Source: Neisseria lactamica NS19 | GTDB taxonomy: Bacteria; Pseudomonadota; Gammaproteobacteria; Burkholderiales; Neisseriaceae | Reading direction: 5' to 3' | Assembly: GCA_000193795.2 (NCBI GenBank) | Contig: AEPI01000040.1 | Span: 1 to 64,000 of the forward strand | DNA: 64,000 bases | Part shown: in pieces, positions 44,120-53,386 of the stretch | How positions within the stretch are numbered: the first letter of the stretch is position 1 | How the letters are laid out: each line of letters opens with the position of its first letter | The notes under the pieces: generated by a model | What the model saw: the letters and a program-made list of their open reading frames with translations, nothing else | Databases searched by the model: none | What the model was told of the DNA's origin: nothing | Position numbers and translations under genes: made by a program

Positions 44120-44885
44120 AACCCGTCATTCCCGCGAAAGCGGGAATCTAGACCGTTCGGTTTTGGTTTTTTTGAGGTTTCGGGTAATTTCTAAATCGTC
44201 CTTCCCGTGAAAAACAGAAAATCAAAATACGAAGGTAGGAATGATGGCGGGGGGATTTCTGTTTTTTCGATAACGCCATAACTTTGAAATTCGTCATTCC
44301 CGCGAAAGCGGGAATCTGGAAACGCAACAGGAATTTATCGGAAATAACTGAAACCGAACGGACTAGATTCCCGCCTGCGCGGGAATGACGGGAAACGGCG
44401 GCGATTTATCGGAAATAACCGAAACCCACTGCCGTCATTCCCACGAAAGTGGGAATCTAGGAATGAAAAGCAGCAGGAATTTATCGGAAAGGGCTGAAGT
44501 CCAACGAGCCTGGATTCCCGCCTGCGCGGGAATGACGGTTTGGAAGTTGCCCGAAATCCAAAAAAAAACCGAAACCGGACGGGATAGACGCTTATAAAAA
44601 CAGAAAATCAAAAACAGAAATCTAAAATCGCATCATTCCCGCGAAAGCGGGAATCCGGAAACGCAACGTTAAAGCAATTTATCGGCAATGGCTGGAGCTC
44701 AAAAAACCGGATTCCCGCCTGCGCGGGAATGACGGGAAACGGCGGCGATTTATCGGAAATAACCGAAACCCACCGCCGTCATTCCCACGAAAGTGGGAAT
44801 CTAGGAATGAAAAGCAGCAGGAATTTATCGGCAATGGCTGAAGCTCAAAAAACCGGATTCCCGCCTGCGTGGGAATGACGGGATT
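44120..44885. repeat. Large NIME array with nine dRS3 units
   Basis: ATTCCC-N8-GGGAAT units at 44128, 44296, 44367, 44437, 44514, 44635, 44711, 44781 and 44857, alternating with spacer families such as AGCAGGAATTTATCGG. A segment of about 120 bp (44366-44488) is duplicated almost exactly at 44710-44832. No gene is seen in 44098-45209 apart from repeats. Confidence 0.93.
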
Positions 44886-44986
44886 TTAGGATGAAGATGG
44901 CGGGAGCCGGCGGGCTGAAGCCCGCCCTGCGCAACCGCTTTTGCGGGAATAACGATATGGGTATTTTCTGTTTTCATCCGCGATAA

Positions 44987-45023
44987 ATGCCGTCTGAAGC
45001 CTGTTTGGCGTTTCAGACGGCAT
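44987..45023. terminator. Isolated inverted DUS pair
   Basis: ATGCCGTCTGAA and complement with a 13-base loop, not next to any gene end; possibly a relic of a lost gene. Confidence 0.55.
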
Positions 45024-45058
45024 CGGGCTTTTTGTGCATTTGCCACAAAACGGATTGG

Positions 45059-45164
45059 TATAGTGGATTAAATTTAAACCAGTACGGCGTTACCTCGCCT
45101 TGCCGTACTATCTGTACTGTCTGCGGCTTCGTCGCCTTGTCCTGATTTTTGTTAATCCACTATA
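45059..45164. repeat. Short Correia element (106 bp)
   Basis: Near-identical to the copy at 28303-28408, including the TAAATTTAAACCAGTACGG left end. Confidence 0.94.
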
Positions 45165-45209
45165 TTTGCTTGCGGCAAGATGAAAACGGTGCGGGATGTT
45201 TTGGGAAAC

Positions 45210-45242
45210 CAATGCCGTCTGAAAGGCGTTCAGACGGCATTG
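45210..45242 (-). terminator. Inverted DUS pair after pepP
   Basis: AATGCCGTCTGAA and complement with a five-base loop, 16 bp after the pepP stop. Confidence 0.82.
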
Positions 45243-45257
45243 GTCGTACCGTGCCGT

Positions 45258-47054
45258 TTAACGCGCCAGCGGTTCGGTGCGTTTGATCAGCCACGCTTTT
45301 GCCGCGCCTTCGGTCAGCGGCTCGAGGCGGCGGCGGACTTCGGCGTGGTAGCGGTCAATCCACTCGATTTCACCGTCGGTCATGAGGGCGGTGTCCATCA
45401 GGCGTGTATCGATAGGGCAGAGGGTCAGGGTTTCAAAACAGAGGAAGCTGCCGAATTCGGTTTCCTGCGGGTCGGCGACGGCTTGGTTGGCGGCGAGGTT
45501 CTCAATGCGGATGCCCCATTTTCCCGGTCGGTAGAGTCCGGGTTCGATGGACGTTACCATCCCTTTTTTCATAGCGGTTTCGGGCGTGGCGGGGGCGGCG
45601 AAGGCGATGCGCTGCGGGCCTTCGTGGACGTTGAGGAAATAGCCTACGCCGTGGCCGGTGCCATGACCGTAGTCGCATTGCGCCTGCCACAGGGGTTTGC
45701 GGCAAATCGCGTCTATCAGCGGCGAGGGGATGTTTTCGGGGAACACGGCTTCGGCAAGCGCGATATGGGCTTTGAGGACGAGCGTGTTGTCGCGTTTTTG
45801 TTCTGCTGTGGGCGTGCCGACGGGGACGACGCGGGTGATGTCGGTCGTGCCGCCTTTGTATTGCGCGCCGGAGTCGATGAGCAGGAGTCCGTCGCCGCTG
45901 ATGGTGCTGTGGCTTTCGGGCGTTGCGCTGTAATGCGGCAGTGCGCCGTTGGCGTTGAAGCCTGCGATGGTGTCGAAACTCAATGAAATGAAGCCCGGGC
46001 GTGCGCTACGGTGGCGATAAAGCATCGTATCTACGTCGATTTCGGTCAGGCTGCCGCCGTTGTCGATGATGTCTTCAAACTCGGCGAAGAAGCCGCACAA
46101 CGCCGCGCCGTCGTGTTCCATCGCTTCGCGGATGTGGGCGATGTCGGTTTCGGATTTGACGGATTTGAACAGCGTGGACGGGTTGATGCCTTCAATCAGG
46201 CGCACGCTTTCGGGCAGGCGCACGAGCGTGCTGACGGCGGTTTTGTTCGGCTCGATGAGCAGCGTGCCGCCGATTTGCGCGAGTTTGCCGGCAACTTGGG
46301 AGTAAGGTTCGATTGTGATGCCGGCGGTTTGCAGCGCGGCGGCGGCTTCGGCGTTCAGACGGCATTGATCGGTAAACAGGACGGCGTTGTCTTTGCCGAT
46401 AAGCAGGAAGGACACGAACACAGGGTTGAAAGGCACGTCGCTGCCGCGCAGGTTGGTCAGCCAGGCGATGTCGTCAAGCGAGGAAACCAAGTGGTAATCC
46501 GCGCCTTTTTCCGCCATAACGGCGCGCACGCGGGTGAGTTTTTCAGCGGCGGTTTCGGAAACATAGTCGGGGTCGTGGATGAATACCGTTTCGGCGGGAA
46601 TAGCGGGGCGGCTGCTCCATACGCGGTCAAGCAGGTCGTCGGGGTGTTCGATGCGGATGTTTTTGGCGGCTAGGGATTGCGCCAAAGTGCGTTTGCCGGT
46701 GAGCGACACCATATCGGAAGGGATGCCGACGACGGCGTTTTCGGGCAGGTTTGCCGCCAGCCATTCGTTGTACGGCGGAACTTGCCCGCTTTTTTGCAAG
46801 ACGATGCCGCTGCCGGAAAGCTGTTTCTCCGCCTGCTCCCAATAGCGGCTGTCCACCCACACGCCCGCTTCTTCGGCGGTAACGACGAACGTGCCGACCG
46901 AGCCGGTAAAGCCCGATAATTCGCGCCGCGCCTGCCAATGCCCGGGCAGGTATTCGGACAGGTGGGGGTCGGCGGAAGGGATGACGAGTGCGTCCAAGCC
47001 TTGCGCCTTCATGGCTTCGCGCAATGCGGACAGGTAATTCGATACGGTATTCAT
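45258..47054 (-). CDS. pepP: Xaa-Pro aminopeptidase (M24B, long form)
   Basis: Metallopeptidase that removes N-terminal residues next to proline. The 598 residues form the three-domain long type: two creatinase-like N-terminal domains and a pita-bread catalytic domain. Metal-site segments are visible: LLLIDSGAQYKGGTTDITR (two Asp), DYGHGTGHGVGYFLNVHEGP (His) and GMVTSIEPGLY / GIRIENL (Glu). The ATG at 47054 (MNTVSNYLSALREAM) has AGGAAC upstream and is far better than the longer frame. It is divergent from an Nramp-like gene. Confidence 0.93.
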   Translation of the reverse strand: MNTVSNYLSALREAMKAQGLDALVIPSADPHLSEYLPGHWQARRELSGFTGSVGTFVVTAEEAGVWVDSRYWEQAEKQLSGSGIVLQKSGQVPPYNEWLAANLPENAVVGIPSDMVSLTGKRTLAQSLAAKNIRIEHPDDLLDRVWSSRPAIPAETVFIHDPDYVSETAAEKLTRVRAVMAEKGADYHLVSSLDDIAWLTNLRGSDVPFNPVFVSFLLIGKDNAVLFTDQCRLNAEAAAALQTAGITIEPYSQVAGKLAQIGGTLLIEPNKTAVSTLVRLPESVRLIEGINPSTLFKSVKSETDIAHIREAMEHDGAALCGFFAEFEDIIDNGGSLTEIDVDTMLYRHRSARPGFISLSFDTIAGFNANGALPHYSATPESHSTISGDGLLLIDSGAQYKGGTTDITRVVPVGTPTAEQKRDNTLVLKAHIALAEAVFPENIPSPLIDAICRKPLWQAQCDYGHGTGHGVGYFLNVHEGPQRIAFAAPATPETAMKKGMVTSIEPGLYRPGKWGIRIENLAANQAVADPQETEFGSFLCFETLTLCPIDTRLMDTALMTDGEIEWIDRYHAEVRRRLEPLTEGAAKAWLIKRTEPLAR

Positions 47055-47080
47055 AACAGTTCCTCCAATCGGGTTTCGCG

Positions 47081-47120
47081 GTTTCAGACGGCATAGCGCA
47101 TTGGGAATGCCGTCCGAAAG
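47081..47120. other. Inverted uptake-sequence pair between divergent genes
   Basis: TTTCAGACGGCAT and ATGCCGTCCGAAA (one-base variant). It lies in the 320-bp interval between pepP and the Nramp-like gene, which otherwise holds only promoters. Confidence 0.55.
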
Positions 47121-47373
47121 AACGCCACATCTTATCAAATCGCCTGCCGGCTGCAAAACGCGTTCAGGGGTTTGAAAGTATATTTTGTACGATAAAAAGC
47201 GATGCAAGACTATTTGTTGTAAACTTTCAGGCATAAAATGCCGTGTTGCATATTTTTCTGAAAGTAATTGGGAAAAATCAGGAATATTAGGGTGTAAAGT
47301 TTCAATAAGCAGGTTTGGCGTGTATTTAGATTACGTTAAAATACGCATTTTTATTCAGCCATACGGAAACATT

Positions 47374-48627
47374 ATGTCCGAACAACATATTTCGACTTGG
47401 AAAAGTAAAATCAATGCATTGGGGCCGGGGATTATGATGGCTTCGGCGGCAGTCGGCGGTTCGCACCTGATTGCCTCCACACAGGCAGGTGCGCTTTACG
47501 GCTGGCAGCTTGCGTTGATTATCGTCCTGACCAACCTCTTCAAATATCCGTTTTTCCGCTTCAGCGCGCATTACACGCTGGATACGGGCAAGAGCCTGAT
47601 TGAAGGCTATGCCGAGAAAAGCCGCATCTACCTGTGGGTCTTTTTGATTTTGTGTATTGCTGCCGCGACGATTAACGCGGGTGCGGTCGCCATTGTAACC
47701 GCCGCCATCGTCAAAATGGCGATTCCCTCACTGACACCGGGTATCGGCGCAATCTCCGCGCTGATTATGGCATCCTGCCTGATTATCCTGGCGAGCGGAC
47801 GCTACAAGGCTTTGGACAATGTTTCCAAAATCATCATCGTCAGCCTGACGGTTGCCACGGTTGCCGCCGTCGGTATCGCCATGTCGCGCGGTATGCAGAT
47901 GAAACCCGATTTTATCGAGCCGACACCGTGGACGCTTGCCGGTTTGGGCTTCCTGATCGCGCTGATGGGCTGGATGCCCGCGCCGATTGAAATTTCCGCC
48001 ATCAATTCTTTGTGGGTTACGGAGAAACAGCGTCTCCAACCTTCCTCTTATCATGACGGGATTTTTGATTTCAACGTCGGTTACATCACCAGTGCCGTGC
48101 TTGCCGTCGTCTTCCTTGCCTTGGGCGCGTACGTGCAATACGGCAACGGCGAAGCAGTGCAGATGGCGGGCGGCAAATATGTCGGACAATTGATCAATAT
48201 GTATGCGGTAACCATCGGCGACTGGTCGCGTCCGCTGGTGGCGTTTATCGCGTTTGCCTGTATGTACGGTACGACGATTACCGTTGTGGACGGTTATGCG
48301 CGCGCCATTGCAGAACCTGTGCGTCTGCTGCGCGGCAGTGAGAAAACCGGCAACGCCGAACTCTTTGCCTGGAATATTTGGGTTGCAGGCAGCGGTTTGG
48401 CAGTGATTTTCTGGTTTGACAGCGCAATGGCGGAACTGCTCAAATTTGCGATGATTACCGCTTTTGTGTCCGCCCCCGTGTTCGCATGGCTCAACTACCG
48501 CCTGGTCAGAGGAGACAAACGGCACAAGCTTACCGCCGGTATGAATTTTCTTGCCATTGTCGGCTTGCTCTACCTGACCGGATTTGCCGTTTTGTTCCTG
48601 TTGAACCTTAGCGGACTTTTGGCATAG
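47374..48627 (+). CDS. Divergent Nramp-family transporter
   Basis: A 417-residue membrane protein with about eleven helices and overall Nramp organisation. The TM1 metal-site motif DPGN is replaced: the helix reads GPGIMMASAAVGGSHLIAS. TM6, where canonical members have MPHN, reads MGWMPAPIEISA, keeping the Met-Pro. Metal binding is therefore altered and the substrate is uncertain. The longer frame to 47185 lacks a ribosome site and family similarity. It ends before a degenerate inverted DUS pair (48641-48671). Confidence 0.85.
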   Translation: MSEQHISTWKSKINALGPGIMMASAAVGGSHLIASTQAGALYGWQLALIIVLTNLFKYPFFRFSAHYTLDTGKSLIEGYAEKSRIYLWVFLILCIAAATINAGAVAIVTAAIVKMAIPSLTPGIGAISALIMASCLIILASGRYKALDNVSKIIIVSLTVATVAAVGIAMSRGMQMKPDFIEPTPWTLAGLGFLIALMGWMPAPIEISAINSLWVTEKQRLQPSSYHDGIFDFNVGYITSAVLAVVFLALGAYVQYGNGEAVQMAGGKYVGQLINMYAVTIGDWSRPLVAFIAFACMYGTTITVVDGYARAIAEPVRLLRGSEKTGNAELFAWNIWVAGSGLAVIFWFDSAMAELLKFAMITAFVSAPVFAWLNYRLVRGDKRHKLTAGMNFLAIVGLLYLTGFAVLFLLNLSGLLA

Positions 48628-48640
48628 GTTTCAAAATCTG

Positions 48641-48671
48641 AATGCCGTCTGTAATATTTTCAGACGGCATT
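48641..48671 (+). terminator. Imperfect inverted DUS pair
   Basis: ATGCCGTCTGTAA against TTTTCAGACGGCAT; one DUS base changed. Terminator of the Nramp-like gene. Confidence 0.65.
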
Positions 48672-48733
48672 GCCCTTTCCTAGAAAAAAACACCGACATC
48701 GCGTAAAATATGCGCAAATTTTGTGATTCAATC

Positions 48734-48745
48734 AGGTCGTCTGAA
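48734..48745 (+). other. Variant uptake sequence AGGTCGTCTGAA
   Basis: Exact match to the uptake dialect described for N. mucosa/N. sicca-type species rather than the meningococcal ATGCCGTCTGAA. It lies 37 bp before lysS. Confidence 0.75.
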
Positions 48746-48781
48746 ACAGATTGCGCCTGATTTATTTTTTCGGAAAATACC

Positions 48782-50293
48782 ATGAGCGAACAAAACCATC
48801 CGCAAATCGAGCCGCAGTTGGACGAAAACCAAATTATCGCCCTGCGCCGCGAAAAACTGCACAACATCCGCAAAGAACGCAACGCCTACCCTAACGATTT
48901 CAAACGCGACAGCTTTGCCGCCGATTTGCACGCCCAATACGGCGAAATCGGCAAAGAAGAACTCGACCCGCAGGCCGTTCCCGTCAAGATTGCCGGCCGC
49001 ATGATGCTCAAGCGTCAAATGGGCAAGGCGAGCTTTGCCACCATCCAAGACGTTACCGGCCAAATCCAGCTTTATCTGAACAACAAAGGTGTGAGTCAGG
49101 AAGTTTTGGACGATTTCAACCATTGGGACTTGGGCGACATCGTCGGCGCGGAAGGTACTTTGTTCAAAACCAACCACGGCGAACTGACCGTGCGCGTGTC
49201 CGACATCCGCCTGCTGTCCAAATCCCTGCGCCCGCTGCCCGACAAACACAAAGGCTTGAGCGATCAGGAAACCAAATACCGTCAACGCTACGTCGATTTG
49301 ATTGCCAACGAAGAATCACGCAATACGTTTATCAAACGCAGCCAAATCATCCAATCCGTGCGTAATTTCATGGTGGGCGAGCATTATCTCGAAGTCGAAA
49401 CCCCGATGATGCACCCGATTCCCGGCGGCGCGACGGCGAAACCATTCGTTACCCACCACAATGCCTTAGATATTCCGCTTTATCTGCGTATCGCGCCCGA
49501 GCTGTATCTGAAACGCTTGGTTGTCGGCGGTTTGGAACGCGTGTTTGAAATTAACCGCAGCTTCCGCAACGAAGGTATGTCCGTGCGCCACAACCCCGAA
49601 TTTACGATGATCGAATTTTACGAAGCCTTCTCCGACTACGAACGCATGATGCAAATAGCGGAAGACATCATCCGCAACGCTTCCCGCGCGGTAAACGGTA
49701 CGGCAAACATCACTTACAACGGCAAAGAAGTCGATTTGGAAAGCCCGTTCGAGCGTCTGACCATTCTCGGTGCCATCAAAAAATACAATCCGCACTACAC
49801 CGACGAGCAGTTGAACGATGAAGAATGGCTGAAAAAAGAAATCGTCAAACACGGCGAAAGCCTGCCTCCGTCTTCGGGCATCGGCAGCCTGCAACTTGCC
49901 CTGTTTGAAGGTTGCGCCGAGGGCAAACTGTGGAATCCGACCTTCATCGTCGATTACCCGGTTGAAGTGTCGCCGTTGGCACGCGCATCCGACAGCAAAC
50001 CGGGCTTGACCGAACGCTTCGAGCTTTTCGTTGTCGGCCGCGAGCTGGCAAACGGCTACTCTGAGTTGAACGATCCGGAAGACCAAGCCGAACGCTTTAA
50101 AGCGCAAGTGGCGCAAAAAGATGCGGGCGACGACGAAGCGATGCACTACGATGCCGACTATATCCGCGCGATGGAGTTCGGCCTGCCGCCGACCGGCGGT
50201 TGCGGTATCGGCATCGACCGGCTGGTGATGCTGCTGACCGATTCGCAAACCATCCGCGACGTGATTCTGTTCCCGCAGATGCGTCCCGAGTAA
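48782..50293 (+). CDS. lysS: Lysyl-tRNA synthetase (class II)
   Basis: Charges tRNA-Lys (one such tRNA is at 10.5 kb). The 503 residues have the N-terminal OB fold (VKIAGRMMLKRQMGKASFATIQD), motif 1 around VRNFMVGEHYLEVETPMMH, motif 2 FRNEGMSVRHNPEFTMIEFY and motif 3 GCGIGIDRLVMLLTDSQ. It has normal length and ends at an inverted DUS pair. Confidence 0.97.
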   Translation: MSEQNHPQIEPQLDENQIIALRREKLHNIRKERNAYPNDFKRDSFAADLHAQYGEIGKEELDPQAVPVKIAGRMMLKRQMGKASFATIQDVTGQIQLYLNNKGVSQEVLDDFNHWDLGDIVGAEGTLFKTNHGELTVRVSDIRLLSKSLRPLPDKHKGLSDQETKYRQRYVDLIANEESRNTFIKRSQIIQSVRNFMVGEHYLEVETPMMHPIPGGATAKPFVTHHNALDIPLYLRIAPELYLKRLVVGGLERVFEINRSFRNEGMSVRHNPEFTMIEFYEAFSDYERMMQIAEDIIRNASRAVNGTANITYNGKEVDLESPFERLTILGAIKKYNPHYTDEQLNDEEWLKKEIVKHGESLPPSSGIGSLQLALFEGCAEGKLWNPTFIVDYPVEVSPLARASDSKPGLTERFELFVVGRELANGYSELNDPEDQAERFKAQVAQKDAGDDEAMHYDADYIRAMEFGLPPTGGCGIGIDRLVMLLTDSQTIRDVILFPQMRPE

Positions 50294-50323
50294 ACAGATT
50301 GAAACCCACTTAAACCAAAACAA

Positions 50324-50364
50324 ATGCCGTCTGAAAGCAGAAAAGCCATTCAGACGGCATTTTG
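50324..50364. terminator. Inverted DUS pair between converging genes
   Basis: ATGCCGTCTGAA and complement with a 13-base loop; serves lysS and the FAD oxidoreductase. Confidence 0.8.
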
Positions 50365-50379
50365 TATGGCGGTGCGGAT

Positions 50380-51618
50380 TTATTCGGTTTCCAACTGACC
50401 GATCCATTCTGACAAGGCGGACAGGCGTTGTTCGGATTTTGCCACGAACGGGTTTTCGGTATCCCACGCGTAGCCTGCCAAAATCGAAGAAATCATACGG
50501 CTGATTTCGGGGCTGCGGCCGGGCGCGTAAATAACATTTTGAAAACGGAAATCATACCAGCCGTCCACATAGGTGCGGAATGTGTTCACGCCCGTCATCA
50601 AGGGTTCGGCAAATTCGGTTTGCCAATCGGCGGCTTCGCCTTTGAGTTGTTTTGCCAGCAGATCGGCGGCAAGTTTGGCGGAGTGCAGGGCGATGGTTAC
50701 GCCCGACGAGAACACGGGATCGAGGAACTCGGCGGCATTGCCCAACAGCGCGAAATGCCTGCCGTGCAGCGATTTGACGTTGGCGGAATAGCCTCGGATG
50801 GAGCGGAACGGAAAATCGTTTTCCCAAACGGCTTTATCCAAAATTTCTTTCAGCATCGGGCATTCGTAAACAAATTTCTTCAATACCGTTTCCGGTTCGC
50901 CCGCGAGCGTATCAGGCGTGCCGACCACGCCGATGGAACAGCGGTTGTCACCGAATGGAATCAGCCAAATCCACACGTCGCGGTGTTGCGGATGGGTGGT
51001 AATCAGGATTTTGTTGCGGTCGAATTTCGGGTGGGTGATGTTGTCGTCGATGTGCGTGAAATGCGCTTGGCGCGGCGGCAGGTGCGAGGGCGTTTCCAAA
51101 TCCAGCAGGCGCGGCAGCACGCGTCCGTAGCCGCTTGCGTCCAAGACGAATTTCGCGGTCAGTTCATAACTCTCGCCGGTGTCGGTTTCGATGCTCAAAC
51201 GGGCAAAATCGCCGTTGTTGTCGAACGCGGTTACGCCATGCCCGAAACGCACTTCAACGCCTTGTTTGGCGGCTTCGCCGATCAGGATTTTGTCGAACAC
51301 GGCGCGGCGCACTTGATAAACTGTGCCGGGGCCGTCTGAAAATTTATCGGTGAAATCAAATTCGGTATAACGGCTGCCCCACGAAAACGCCGCGCCGTTT
51401 TTCAACTGAAAGCCGGGTTCGGCGCGGACGGCATCGGCAAATCCGGCTTCTTCCAGCATTTCCATACAGTGCGGCAGCAGGCTTTCGCCGATGACGAAGC
51501 GCGGAAAGTGCTGTTTTTCCAACACGCAGACTTGATAACCTTTTTTGCGGAGCAGGGCGGATGCGACCGCGCCTGCCGGACCTGCGCCGATTACGGCGAC
51601 ATCGAATTGGGTGGGCAT
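50380..51618 (-). CDS. FAD-dependent oxidoreductase (halogenase/geranylgeranyl-reductase-like)
   Basis: A 412-residue flavoprotein of the PHBH fold. The Rossmann motif VIGAGPAGAVASALLRKKGY starts at residue 9. IGESLLPHCMEMLEEAG and LDASGYGRVLPRLL follow, then the second FAD motif ALLGNAAEFLDPVFSSGVTIA. It resembles flavin-dependent halogenases and geranylgeranyl-type reductases, but the halogenase WxWxIP motif is only partly matched (WIWLIPFGD). The substrate is unknown, possibly lipid- or quinone-related. No pathway neighbours give a clue. Confidence 0.82.
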   Translation of the reverse strand: MPTQFDVAVIGAGPAGAVASALLRKKGYQVCVLEKQHFPRFVIGESLLPHCMEMLEEAGFADAVRAEPGFQLKNGAAFSWGSRYTEFDFTDKFSDGPGTVYQVRRAVFDKILIGEAAKQGVEVRFGHGVTAFDNNGDFARLSIETDTGESYELTAKFVLDASGYGRVLPRLLDLETPSHLPPRQAHFTHIDDNITHPKFDRNKILITTHPQHRDVWIWLIPFGDNRCSIGVVGTPDTLAGEPETVLKKFVYECPMLKEILDKAVWENDFPFRSIRGYSANVKSLHGRHFALLGNAAEFLDPVFSSGVTIALHSAKLAADLLAKQLKGEAADWQTEFAEPLMTGVNTFRTYVDGWYDFRFQNVIYAPGRSPEISRMISSILAGYAWDTENPFVAKSEQRLSALSEWIGQLETE

Positions 51619-51750
51619 TGGGAAATCCTGATGGTTTGAGTGGAAAAGGAAATAATATTGTACAGGCGGAAAATGCCGTCTGAAACTGTTTGCGGCAGAA
51701 ATTTATCCGGTTCGGGCGGTTTCTCCAAATGCGTCAGTCCGGTTTGAAAA

Positions 51751-51783
51751 ATGCCGTCTGGAACGGAAACGTCCGGACGGCAT
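51751..51783 (-). terminator. Hairpin after the helicase gene
   Basis: ATGCCGTCTGGAACG pairs with CGTCCGGACGGCAT (DUS variants), about 17 bp after the helicase stop. A single intact DUS lies nearby at about 51674. Confidence 0.7.
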
Positions 51784-51799
51784 TCGGTTTTCAGGCGGT

Positions 51800-53173
51800 T
51801 TATTTTACGCCGTAACGGGGTTGGAGCAGGGCGCAGGCCGGGTGTTCCCGGCGGCTGCGGCGGCTGCGTCCGGCGATTTTGCCGCAAGCCGCACCCGCAT
51901 CGTTTGCCGTGGTTTCCGGCCGGGTGTTTTTTTCGCGCTGCGCTTTGGCGGATTCGTAGCGGTTGCGCTGTTTCGGCTCGTTTGTGCCGGTTTTTTCCGG
52001 TTTTGCGCCGCCCTGTTCCCACCATTGCGGCTCGAAGCCTTCGATGCGCTCGATGAGCAGCTTGTTGCCGGTCAGCTCTTTAATGGATTCAAACATTTTC
52101 TGTTCGGATTCGTCCATCAGGGAAATCGCCACGCCGTCCGCGCCGGCACGCCCCGTGCGCCCGATACGGTGGACGTAGTCTTCGGGCTGGGCGGGCATTT
52201 CGTAATTGATGACGAAGGGCAGTTCGGCAATGTCCAGCCCCCGCGCGGCGATGTCGGTGGCGACGAGGACGCGCAGGCTGCCGTCTTTGAAGGCGTTGAG
52301 CGTTTCGAGCCGGCTTTGTTGGGAACGGTCGCCGTGTATCGCCTGTGCAGACAGGTTGCGGCGCACCAGTTCGCGCGTTACGCGGTCGACGCTTTGTTTG
52401 GTTTTGCAGAACACGATGACCTGGTTCATATGCAGATCGACAATCAGCCGTTCGAGCAGGTTGCGCTTTTGGAAGGTGTCGACGGCGATGATGTGTTGTT
52501 CGACGTTGGCGTTGGTGGTGTTTTGCGCGGCGACTTCGACGGTTTCGGGCGCGTTCATGAAGTCTTGCGCCAGTTTGCGTATCGGTGCGGAGAAGGTGGC
52601 GGAAAAGAGCAGGGTTTGGCGTTGGCGGGGCAGCATCTGCATGATTTTGCGGATGTCGTCGATAAAACCCATATCCAGCATACGGTCGGCTTCGTCCAAG
52701 ACGACGATTTCGACTTTGTTCAAATGGATGTTTTTTTGTTTCACGTGGTCGAGCAGCCGTCCGACGGTGGCGACGACGATTTCGCAGCCGGCGCGCAAAT
52801 CGGCGGTCTGTTTGTCCATATTCATGCCGCCGAACAAGACGGTATGGCGCAGCGGCAGGTTTCGGATGTAGCCTTGTACGTTTTGGTCGATTTGGTCGGC
52901 AAGTTCGCGCGTGGGGGTGAGGACGAGCATACGCACGGGGTGCATCGCGGGCGAGGTGCTGGCGGTGGCGTAACGTTTGAGGCGTTCGAGCGAGGGCAGC
53001 ATAAAGGCGGCGGTTTTGCCCGTGCCGGTTTGGGCGGCGGCAAGCAGGTCGTGTCCGGCGAGTGCTTTGGGAATGGCCGCAGCCTGAATGGGGGTCGGGG
53101 TTTCATAGCCTTGAAGCGCGAGTGCGGAAACCAGTTCCGTACCCAGGCCTAAAGAGGAAAATGGGTTGCTCAT
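51800..53173 (-). CDS. rhlE: DEAD-box RNA helicase (RhlE type)
   Basis: ATP-dependent RNA helicase of 457 residues, likely in RNA decay or ribosome assembly. The Q motif GYETPTPIQ, motif I AAQTGTGKTAAF, motif Ia PTRELADQI, motif II VLDEADRMLDMGF, motif III FSATF and motif VI HRIGRTGRAG are all present. A basic, low-complexity C-terminal tail (from about 380) resembles RhlE family tails. It is divergent from dusB. The long opposite frame is a shadow. Confidence 0.94.
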   Translation of the reverse strand: MSNPFSSLGLGTELVSALALQGYETPTPIQAAAIPKALAGHDLLAAAQTGTGKTAAFMLPSLERLKRYATASTSPAMHPVRMLVLTPTRELADQIDQNVQGYIRNLPLRHTVLFGGMNMDKQTADLRAGCEIVVATVGRLLDHVKQKNIHLNKVEIVVLDEADRMLDMGFIDDIRKIMQMLPRQRQTLLFSATFSAPIRKLAQDFMNAPETVEVAAQNTTNANVEQHIIAVDTFQKRNLLERLIVDLHMNQVIVFCKTKQSVDRVTRELVRRNLSAQAIHGDRSQQSRLETLNAFKDGSLRVLVATDIAARGLDIAELPFVINYEMPAQPEDYVHRIGRTGRAGADGVAISLMDESEQKMFESIKELTGNKLLIERIEGFEPQWWEQGGAKPEKTGTNEPKQRNRYESAKAQREKNTRPETTANDAGAACGKIAGRSRRSRREHPACALLQPRYGVK

Positions 53174-53386
53174 AATTGTAGTCTTTCTTTCAGACCTTAT
53201 GCCGTCTGAAGCGGGAAACCGATAGGACGGGGAAATAAACTGCCCGCCTGTGAACGGCGGGGACGGGAATCTGTGTGCGGATTATGCCATAAAACGACAC
53301 TTGCCCCAATCGCGGGCGCAGGCAGAGATTGGAAATTTTGCTTAAAAAATGTACAATGGCGCACTTTTTTGAAACGCGGGTCCATT

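Noticed and set aside
44120..44885. CRISPR array
   Set aside because: Repeats are 20-bp palindromes with variable spacing and spacers that themselves repeat, as in dRS3/NIME arrays; no cas genes are nearby.
51821..53152. A 443-codon open frame opposite the RNA helicase
   Set aside because: Shadow of the helicase gene; glycine/valine/phenylalanine-rich nonsense with no family features.
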